Below are positions 1-5,453 of a stretch of DNA of 6,512 nucleotides, in pieces. Below the pieces are notes generated by a model. It did not search any database and was not told the origin of the DNA. It saw nothing but the letters and a program-made list of their open reading frames with translations. Location of the stretch: assembly GCA_001828445.1 (NCBI GenBank), contig MHYJ01000083.1, forward strand, positions 1 to 6,512. Reading direction: 5' to 3'. Position 1 is the stretch's first letter; every line of letters starts with the position of its first letter. The stretch is from Planctomycetes bacterium RBG_16_43_13. Its GTDB lineage: Bacteria; Planctomycetota; MHYJ01. A program made the translations under genes and the position numbers.

Positions 1-78
1 TATAGTAGATATTCTATAATTAAAATAGAGAAAGAGTTTGTGCCAAATATGGACTTGCGAAACATGTAAGGAAGACAG

Positions 79-1164
79 CTACATTACATACGAGCAGACG
101 ATAGTGCAGTTCCCACGCGTAGCGATGTCATACTCACCAATATATGCAGGTATAAGATATGTCTCTCCTCTTTTGAATGTCGTCTTCCTCTTTTTATCTT
201 TGCCATAGTAGAATACCCCAGTCCCATCTATTATAGTAAGTATATGGAATCTGTCATTTGATGCTTTTTCCTTTATACGTTTTCTGAATTCCATCAATTC
301 CATCACAAACTTTTCACATCTTAGCAATAATTTACGCTTATATGAGTAGCCGCCTAATCTAATGGGCTTATACTTACTTACCCCCATAGAGTAGAAATCC
401 ATAACGTTCAATGCCTTTTCTGTATCCAACTGCCGTTGTCTGCCGTTGAAGTCAGTTCTGCCCCAATCGTGTAGTCGATATGTGATGTCTGAATTCTGCT
501 GAACCTCCAGCAGTACTACACCACCATAAGCAGTATGTATGGTGCCGGGCGGTATAAATATAACATCCCCTTCTTGTACAGACATAACGTTTAGGCATTC
601 ATCTATAGTGTTATCCTGTAGATGTTTCATAAATTCACCAATTGTGGTTCCTGGTAAGACCCCTCTTATTACCTTTGCGTTTTCAGGGGCATAAACTACA
701 TACCAGGTCTCTGTCTTTCCACTGCCTTCCGTTTCGTATCTTTGGGCGTGTTCATCGGAAGGATGAACCTGTAATGAGAGTCGCTCTTTCGCATCTATGA
801 ACTTTACTATCAACGGGAAATTATTATAAAATCTCATATAATGTTCGTTACCCATAATCTCCTGCGGTATATGTGAGATAAGCTTGGCGAGTGGCCATCC
901 TTTATAGTAGCCATTAGCTACGATGCTTACGTCTTTTTCGTGTAGTGTTATTTCCCACGATTCGCCTGTCTTTGGTAGCGTTCCTCGTTTTCCTAAAACC
1001 TTCCTCAGGGAATTACCACCCCAGATTTTCTTCTTGTATATTTCTTTAAACCTTATGGGATATAACTCTATCTTTCTCTCACTATGACGTGGAGTGTGTC
1101 TTTTTAACTTGGATTTAGTGTGTTTGGGCTTCGCCTTGCGGTGGGATTTCTTTGGCTTGGGCAT
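79..1164 (-). CDS. manA: Mannose-6-phosphate isomerase, class I (phosphomannose isomerase), with basic N-terminal tail
   Basis: It interconverts mannose 6-phosphate and fructose 6-phosphate in the cytoplasm, linking glycolysis to GDP-mannose and surface glycans. The 361-residue product has the class I cupin core: YPIRFKEIYKKKIWGG (about 35-50), LQVHPSDEHA (131-140), GKTETWYVVYAP (149-160), PPGTIHTAYGGVVLLEVQQ (205-223) and TYRLHDWGR (228-236). By family knowledge the zinc ligands are Gln132, His134, Glu152 and His210, and Arg230 is the likely catalytic arginine; all are present. A second, degenerate cupin half follows to the C-terminus. The short bacterial form normally begins near the LYP motif, so residues 1-32 are an extra tail rich in Lys, Arg and His. 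ATG at 1164 is the only canonical start: an in-frame TAA lies at 1183-1185, and no ATG, GTG, TTG or CTG codon occurs between 1164 and the conserved core. No Shine-Dalgarno precedes it; a promoter sits immediately upstream instead. It is divergent from the bamA operon. The family call is firm, the physiological role is inferred. Confidence 0.93.
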   Translation of the reverse strand: MPKPKKSHRKAKPKHTKSKLKRHTPRHSERKIELYPIRFKEIYKKKIWGGNSLRKVLGKRGTLPKTGESWEITLHEKDVSIVANGYYKGWPLAKLISHIPQEIMGNEHYMRFYNNFPLIVKFIDAKERLSLQVHPSDEHAQRYETEGSGKTETWYVVYAPENAKVIRGVLPGTTIGEFMKHLQDNTIDECLNVMSVQEGDVIFIPPGTIHTAYGGVVLLEVQQNSDITYRLHDWGRTDFNGRQRQLDTEKALNVMDFYSMGVSKYKPIRLGGYSYKRKLLLRCEKFVMELMEFRKRIKEKASNDRFHILTIIDGTGVFYYGKDKKRKTTFKRGETYLIPAYIGEYDIATRGNCTIVCSYVM

Positions 1165-1171
1165 AGGGAGG

Positions 1172-1200
1172 ATTTTAGGTATTTAGCGACTGTCTGTCAA
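1172..1200 (-). promoter_or_regulatory. Sigma70-type promoter of manA, predicted leaderless
   Basis: On the minus strand a perfect -35 box TTGACA (1200-1195) is followed, after exactly 17 bases, by the -10 box TAAAAT (1177-1172), one mismatch from TATAAT. The expected start of transcription is about 1165-1164, which is the A of the manA start codon or the base before it. This fits the lack of a Shine-Dalgarno for manA: the bases just upstream of the ATG read CCTCCCT, the opposite of a ribosome-binding site. The promoter match is seen directly; the leaderless transcript is inferred. Confidence 0.72.
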
Positions 1201-1247
1201 GCAACAAGTTAAACATTTTTCTTGCAATATGTAGATACATTTGATAT

Positions 1248-1334
1248 ATGTTACCTGTCTTATACGTTACCTCGCCTGAAGACCCAAATATTGGGATAGA
1301 GGCGTCGTAGCTAACAGGTGATATTGTGAGGTAA
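1248..1334 (+). promoter_or_regulatory. Candidate structured 5' leader / operator region of bamA
   Basis: This stretch holds several complementary segments. 1248-1258 can pair with 1314-1324 over 11 positions, including two G-U pairs (core ACCTGT with ACAGGT). Nested inside are CGCCT (1273-1277) with AGGCG (1300-1304) and CCCAA (1283-1287) with TTGGG (1291-1295, three-base loop). Alternatively TTACCTC (1267-1273) pairs perfectly with GAGGTAA (1328-1334), which contains the only ribosome-binding site of bamA; this pairing crosses the first helix, so the two folds would compete. GTTACCT also occurs as a direct repeat (1250-1256 and 1266-1272, 16-base period), so a DNA-binding operator is another reading. 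No known riboswitch class is recognised. A weak promoter-like pair, TTGCAA (1222-1227), 17 bases, TATATG (1245-1250), lies just upstream, so the true transcript start is uncertain. Confidence 0.35.
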
Positions 1335-1342
1335 TAGTTATA

Positions 1343-3709
1343 GTGAAGGTAGAAGGCAACGTAGTAGTATCATCATTAGTAGCGGTTCTGTTATTAGTAA
1401 TACCCTCCGTTATTTCGTCTGCACAGGATGACAAAGATAAAAAGGTAGTAAAAGAAGTATCTGGAGAGGGGTTTAGTCGGCATAGCTTCAGTAATTTTAG
1501 GGATAGATTGGAATCTCGAGAGGGAAAGATATTCTCTGAAGAACTCGCAGAAAAAGACGTTAAACGGCTCTTCGCAACAGGTCTGTTTGAGAAAGTGGAT
1601 TATAGAGCAGATGAGGTAACTGATATGCCCGGTTCTATAAAACTCACCTTTGTAGTTAGAGAGTATAGAGTTATACAGGGTGTAGAGCTAAATGGTTTGA
1701 AGTCGCTGAATAAGAAGGATATAGAGCCCAATCTACGTCTAAAGGTCAATGATATGCTGAATCCATATCTTCTCAAATTGGATAGAAACTATCTGACTGA
1801 TACATATAAAAGTAAGGGATATCACTTTGTGGATGTTAGTGAAGAAATTCTGGATGCCGAGGGCGGTGTCCAGCTTCGTTGGAATATACGGGAGGGGCCA
1901 TTAGTAACGGTTGAGTCAGTAGAATTTAGCGGGAATGAATCCGTTAGCGATAGTACCTTGAAAGGTGTCATACTTACAAAGGAGAACGGATGGTTCAGCT
2001 CCAGCCCATACATTGGGAAAAATCTGGTAGAGGACTTAGAGCGGATACGGTTGTATTATCGTTTAGAGGGATGGCTCGATATATTTGGTGAGAATAAGGT
2101 ATTTGTAGAAGGCATCAACTTTAGTGAAGACAAGACAAGGGTATTTATAAAGATGCATATAGAGGAAGGGGAAAAATATAAAGTAAACAAGATAGAGGTT
2201 AAGGGTAGCACCATATTTAAGGATGTTGAAATCCTCGGCTGGCTGAAGTCCAAAGAAAGTGCTTATTATACAGAGAATAATCTACAGGTGGATGTTAGTA
2301 AAATTAGGGAGAAGTATGGCGAGTTGGCGTATACTGCGGTTGAGATAAATCCGAAGCAATTGTTCCATCATGACAGTAAGATGCTCGATTTAATCTTTGA
2401 GATAAAGGAGAACGAAAAGACGAGAGTAGGCAGAATTACTATTCGCGGCAATGAAAAGACACGAGATGATGTTATACGTCGCGATATTAGGGTGTATCCA
2501 GGAGAGGATTTTAATAGCAAGGAATTAGATAAAAGCATCAAGCGCCTACGAGATAAACGTTATTTCGACCCCAATATTGAGGTAATCCAGCAGGATGGTG
2601 AAGAGCCGAACACACGTGATATTGCAATCAACGTGAAGGAGATACAGACGGGGAATATTAGATTTGCTGGTGGCTATAATACTAACTTTGGCGTAGTTGG
2701 TTTGATTGAACTGTCGCAGAGGAATTTCGATGCAACTGATACGCCTGAGAGCGTATCTGACGTATTCACAGGGAAGGCGTTTTCTGGCGGCGGTCAGTTT
2801 ATGCGACTTTCGCTCTCGCCGGGTGCGAAACGTTCTACATATAGGGCTGATTTCAGGGAACCGTATATGTTTGGCTATAGTTATGGAGTAGGACTAAGTG
2901 CATTCAAAGTTGGGACTATATGGGAAACATATGAGGAGAGTAAAATAGGTGGCTCTGTCAGCTTTGATAAGAGATGGTGGGACGATTATTTAGTTACAAG
3001 TGTTGGCTTTGACTTCTCTCAATATTCTATAGGTAGTGTTGATGATAATGCACCTCAAATAGTTAAGGACTTAGAAGGCAGTAATAGCAAGTTTTCTATG
3101 ACACCTGGTATACGATATGATACAAGGGATAGCCAGTTTATGTCGACAGAGGGATATACTGTCGGATTTTCCTATGAATATGCTGGCGGTTTTTTGCCTG
3201 GCGATTTCAATTTTACGAAAGCCCGTCTTGATACTGCTTATTTCTATCCAATTTACACTATGGATAATGGACAAAGACATGTTGTTGGATTTAATGGTGA
3301 GCTTGGCTTGGCAGACACTATAGATGGGAGTAATGAGATACCCCTATTTGAGCGATTCTTCGCAGGTGGTGCTAATAGCATAAGGGGCTTTAAGTTTAGG
3401 GGTATAGGCCCGAGGGAAAATGGTCAGCCCCTTGGTGGTAGGGCTCTGGCTTTTGGCAGTGCGAACTACTCGTTTCCTATATATGAGAACACGCTAAGAG
3501 GTGTAGTGTTTTATGACGTTGCCAATCTTGACAGAAATTTTGGTGCTATGAAGACGAGTGAGTTCAGGATGAGTGCAGGATTCGGCATACGGTTTACTAT
3601 ACAGCAGTTTGGCGGGGTGCCATTGGCTCTGGATTTTGGATTCCCAGTAAGTGAAGAGGATGGGGACAAGACCTCACTTATAACATTCGATATGGGTGTG
3701 TTATTTTAG
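1343..3709 (+). CDS. bamA: Outer membrane protein assembly factor BamA (Omp85 family)
   Basis: This is the central insertase of the BAM complex; it folds beta-barrel proteins into the outer membrane. The 788-residue product starts with a signal peptide (hydrophobic about 7-22, likely cleavage after Ala27 in SSA-QDD). Five POTRA domains follow at roughly 34-107, 108-185, 187-276, 278-356 and 360-434; the first has LFATGLF (77-83) and the fifth has the family pattern ITIRGNEKTRDDVIRRDIR (365-383). The 16-strand barrel spans about 437-788. The lid-loop motif is SIRGF (679-683), equivalent to VRGF of E. coli with the conserved Arg681, and the protein ends in a terminal Phe788, as the beta-signal requires. 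Length matches the usual 750-850. The start is GTG at 1343: an in-frame TGA lies at 1319-1321, GAGG sits at 1328-1331 (11-base spacing, somewhat long), and the signal peptide needs this start. First gene of the operon; other Bam subunits are not in the window. Confidence 0.96.
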   Translation: MKVEGNVVVSSLVAVLLLVIPSVISSAQDDKDKKVVKEVSGEGFSRHSFSNFRDRLESREGKIFSEELAEKDVKRLFATGLFEKVDYRADEVTDMPGSIKLTFVVREYRVIQGVELNGLKSLNKKDIEPNLRLKVNDMLNPYLLKLDRNYLTDTYKSKGYHFVDVSEEILDAEGGVQLRWNIREGPLVTVESVEFSGNESVSDSTLKGVILTKENGWFSSSPYIGKNLVEDLERIRLYYRLEGWLDIFGENKVFVEGINFSEDKTRVFIKMHIEEGEKYKVNKIEVKGSTIFKDVEILGWLKSKESAYYTENNLQVDVSKIREKYGELAYTAVEINPKQLFHHDSKMLDLIFEIKENEKTRVGRITIRGNEKTRDDVIRRDIRVYPGEDFNSKELDKSIKRLRDKRYFDPNIEVIQQDGEEPNTRDIAINVKEIQTGNIRFAGGYNTNFGVVGLIELSQRNFDATDTPESVSDVFTGKAFSGGGQFMRLSLSPGAKRSTYRADFREPYMFGYSYGVGLSAFKVGTIWETYEESKIGGSVSFDKRWWDDYLVTSVGFDFSQYSIGSVDDNAPQIVKDLEGSNSKFSMTPGIRYDTRDSQFMSTEGYTVGFSYEYAGGFLPGDFNFTKARLDTAYFYPIYTMDNGQRHVVGFNGELGLADTIDGSNEIPLFERFFAGGANSIRGFKFRGIGPRENGQPLGGRALAFGSANYSFPIYENTLRGVVFYDVANLDRNFGAMKTSEFRMSAGFGIRFTIQQFGGVPLALDFGFPVSEEDGDKTSLITFDMGVLF

Positions 3710-3723
3710 TTAATATATTTTTG

Positions 3724-3731
3724 AAAGGAGG
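3724..3731 (+). promoter_or_regulatory. Strong ribosome-binding site of the ompH gene
   Basis: AAAGGAGG lies five bases ahead of the ATG at 3737. It is an almost complete complement of the 16S rRNA tail and far stronger than the sites of the neighbouring genes (GAGG at long spacing for bamA, a short site for lpxD, none visible for lpxC). It fixes the ompH start and suggests that the chaperone is translated more strongly than its operon partners. Confidence 0.85.
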
Positions 3732-3736
3732 CAGGT

Positions 3737-4366
3737 ATGACAAGAGGTAAGATGTTAATAGGTGGTTTGGTTGTCGCTATTGTGGGTTTGGCTATCCTAT
3801 CGGTGTTTTCTGGAGATAAGGGATTTGCTCAACAGGTAAGCCAACAGCTGAAAATAGGTGTAGTAAATCTTCAGGCCTGTTCTGAGAAATACGAGGGATT
3901 GAAGGATATACAGTCGAACATAGAAAATCTATATAAGGAAGATGCTAAGAAGTTAGATGAAATAAAGAAGCGGATGGACTCGCTTGATGCACAGTATAAA
4001 GAGGCAAGAAAGGCAGGATTGAAGAGGACGCTCGAGGAAAAGTATAAGGACTATATGAAGGCAAAATACGAATACGACCTTGGACAGAAGATGTCCGAGG
4101 CGAAACTACTCGATATGAGGGCGGAATATCAGGTTAGATTATATGACGATATAAAAGACGCTATAAAGAAGGTATGCGAGGAGCAGGCAGTAAGCATAGT
4201 ATTTAAGGTAGATGAGCCCCTTGATACTGATACGAAGGTAGACCCTGTTCACAGTATAGCTCACAGGGGCATTCTATATGCGGATAATGGGATTGATATA
4301 ACTGTAGCGGTTGTTAAGAAATTGAATGAAGAGTATGCAAAGAAAAAAGGGAGCGATGGTAGATAA
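3737..4366 (+). CDS. OmpH/Skp family periplasmic chaperone
   Basis: Skp-type chaperones trap unfolded outer-membrane proteins in the periplasm and pass them to BamA. The 209-residue product opens with a signal peptide (hydrophobic about 7-24, likely cleavage after Ala31 in GFA-QQ). The family's first strand follows, KIGVVNLQACSEKYEGLKD (39-57), then a long charged, helical, probably coiled-coil arm (about 58-150) rich in Lys, Glu and Asp, and a closing segment with VVKKLNEEYAKK (192-203). E. coli Skp is about 160 residues, so this one is longer; an insertion around 158-182 (acidic, then VHSIAHRG) separates arm and C-terminal strand. Sequence identity in this family is low, so the call rests on architecture, end motifs and position directly after bamA, a widely conserved arrangement. 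Its last 11 bases overlap the start of lpxD, suggesting translational coupling. The symbol is left blank because ompH and skp are both in use. Confidence 0.88.
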   Translation: MTRGKMLIGGLVVAIVGLAILSVFSGDKGFAQQVSQQLKIGVVNLQACSEKYEGLKDIQSNIENLYKEDAKKLDEIKKRMDSLDAQYKEARKAGLKRTLEEKYKDYMKAKYEYDLGQKMSEAKLLDMRAEYQVRLYDDIKDAIKKVCEEQAVSIVFKVDEPLDTDTKVDPVHSIAHRGILYADNGIDITVAVVKKLNEEYAKKKGSDGR

Positions 4367-5444
4367 GCCCGTTTCAAAGATACTCTCTGAGATAGCAAAA
4401 CACCTAAATGGTAAGGTGCTTGGCGACGGTAATATTACTATAGCCGGCGTGTCAGGTCTCAGAGAGGCGAGAGATGGAGACCTATCGTTTTTAGCGAATA
4501 GTAGATACAGCGGTCTATTATGCGACACAAAAGCATCTGCGGTTATTATATCAGAGGAATCAGTAGATGCAGTGCGGGACAAGATATCCGCTATAATAGT
4601 AAAGAATCCTGACCTGGCGTTTGCGAAGGTAGTAGAACTCTTTACCCCGTCATCAATAAAACCGCATAAAGGTGTTCATCCTACTGCTGTAGTTGGTAAT
4701 GGTGTTAAGATTGGCAAAGATATATCTATTGGTGCCTATTCTGTTATAGAGGATTGTGTGGTGATAGACGATGGGAGTGTAATATATCCGAATGTATATA
4801 TCGGCTTCTCTGCAAGGATTGGCTCCGACTGTCTCATATATCCCCGCGTCGTAGTCCGTGAGAGGGTAGAAATAGGTAATAGGGTTATAATCCACAGCGG
4901 CAGTGTAATCGGCTCTGATGGTTTTGGATATGCCTTACTAAATGGCATCCATCATAAGATACCGCAGATAGGGAGTGTTCTTATAGAAGATGATGTGGAG
5001 ATAGGTGCAAATGTTACTATCGATAGGGCTCGCTTTGACAGAACTGTCATTAGGAAAGGGACAAAGATTGATAACTTAGTCCAGATTGCACATAATGTTG
5101 TGATTGGAGAAAATAGCGTTATAGCCGCTCAATGCGGTATAGCCGGTAGCACTCGAATTGGTAAAAATGCCAAGCTTGGCGGTCAGGTAGGTATTGTTGG
5201 GCATATAAATATTGGTGACAATGTAACCATAGCCGCTCAGGCAGGCGTGTCAAAGGATGTTCAGTCGAACAGTGTCATTTCTGGAGCACCTGCTAAGCCG
5301 CATAAACAACAACTGCGCGAGTGGGCATCGCTGAAAAAGCTACCAGAGTTAATTAATGATATGAAGGCGTTAAAAGAGCAAATTGAGGCGCTAAAAAGTT
5401 CTATTGATGAGATTACTAAACCATCAAAGCATTCTGTATTTTAG
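4356..5444 (+). CDS. lpxD: UDP-3-O-(3-hydroxyacyl)glucosamine N-acyltransferase LpxD
   Basis: It adds the second hydroxyacyl chain, from acyl-ACP, to UDP-3-O-acyl-glucosamine in the third step of lipid A synthesis, in the cytoplasm. With the start used here it has 362 residues, typical of LpxD (about 340-360). An N-terminal uridine-binding domain (about 6-100) contains LSFLANSRY (43-51) and ASAVIIS (60-66). A left-handed beta-helix of hexapeptide repeats (about 107-305) includes GSDGFGY (186-192), KIPQIG (201-206) and IAHNVVIG (244-251) with the catalytic His246, and VGH with His283, matching the second conserved histidine. A C-terminal helix (about 322-350) is the ACP-binding and trimer region. 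In-frame ATGs at 4326 and 4335 would add 10 or 7 residues, but 4356 is preferred: AAGGGAG lies at 4347-4353, and MVDKPVSKILSEIAKHLNG aligns with the normal LpxD N-terminus. It overlaps ompH by 11 bases. Confidence 0.95.
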   Translation: MVDKPVSKILSEIAKHLNGKVLGDGNITIAGVSGLREARDGDLSFLANSRYSGLLCDTKASAVIISEESVDAVRDKISAIIVKNPDLAFAKVVELFTPSSIKPHKGVHPTAVVGNGVKIGKDISIGAYSVIEDCVVIDDGSVIYPNVYIGFSARIGSDCLIYPRVVVRERVEIGNRVIIHSGSVIGSDGFGYALLNGIHHKIPQIGSVLIEDDVEIGANVTIDRARFDRTVIRKGTKIDNLVQIAHNVVIGENSVIAAQCGIAGSTRIGKNAKLGGQVGIVGHINIGDNVTIAAQAGVSKDVQSNSVISGAPAKPHKQQLREWASLKKLPELINDMKALKEQIEALKSSIDEITKPSKHSVF

Positions 5445-5453
5445 ACATCCTGT

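Noticed and set aside
1..78. Possible terminator downstream of manA (TATAG and CTATA near the left edge)
   Set aside because: The inverted repeat is only 5 A/T-rich base pairs around an 8-base loop and has no following T-run in the manA direction; nothing else is supported in this stretch.
1166..1172. GGGAGGA on the plus strand as a ribosome-binding site for a small gene
   Set aside because: No start codon with an open frame follows at suitable spacing; it is simply the complement of the manA upstream bases and part of the -10 region.
1222..1250. TTGCAA-17-TATATG as the bamA promoter
   Set aside because: Each box matches only 4 of 6 consensus bases and the -10 lacks the important final T; it is mentioned as a possibility but too weak to annotate as a feature.
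1283..1295. CCCAA-ATA-TTGGG hairpin as a transcription terminator
   Set aside because: The stem is only 5 bp and no T-run follows; it also sits upstream of both divergent genes, where a terminator is not expected. It is kept only as part of the possible bamA leader fold.
4326..4355. Earlier in-frame starts for lpxD (ATG at 4326 and 4335)
   Set aside because: They deepen the overlap with ompH to 32-41 bases, lack a convincing ribosome site, and add residues upstream of the normal LpxD N-terminus; ATG 4356 follows AAGGGAG.
4274..4582. Minus-strand open frame of 102 codons across the ompH-lpxD junction
   Set aside because: It is antisense to two confidently identified genes, and the product matches no family that I recognise.
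4674..5270. Apparent repetitive pattern within lpxD (recurring ATTGG / GTTAT-like words)
   Set aside because: This is the codon-level echo of the hexapeptide repeats of the LpxD beta-helix, not a DNA repeat or CRISPR array.
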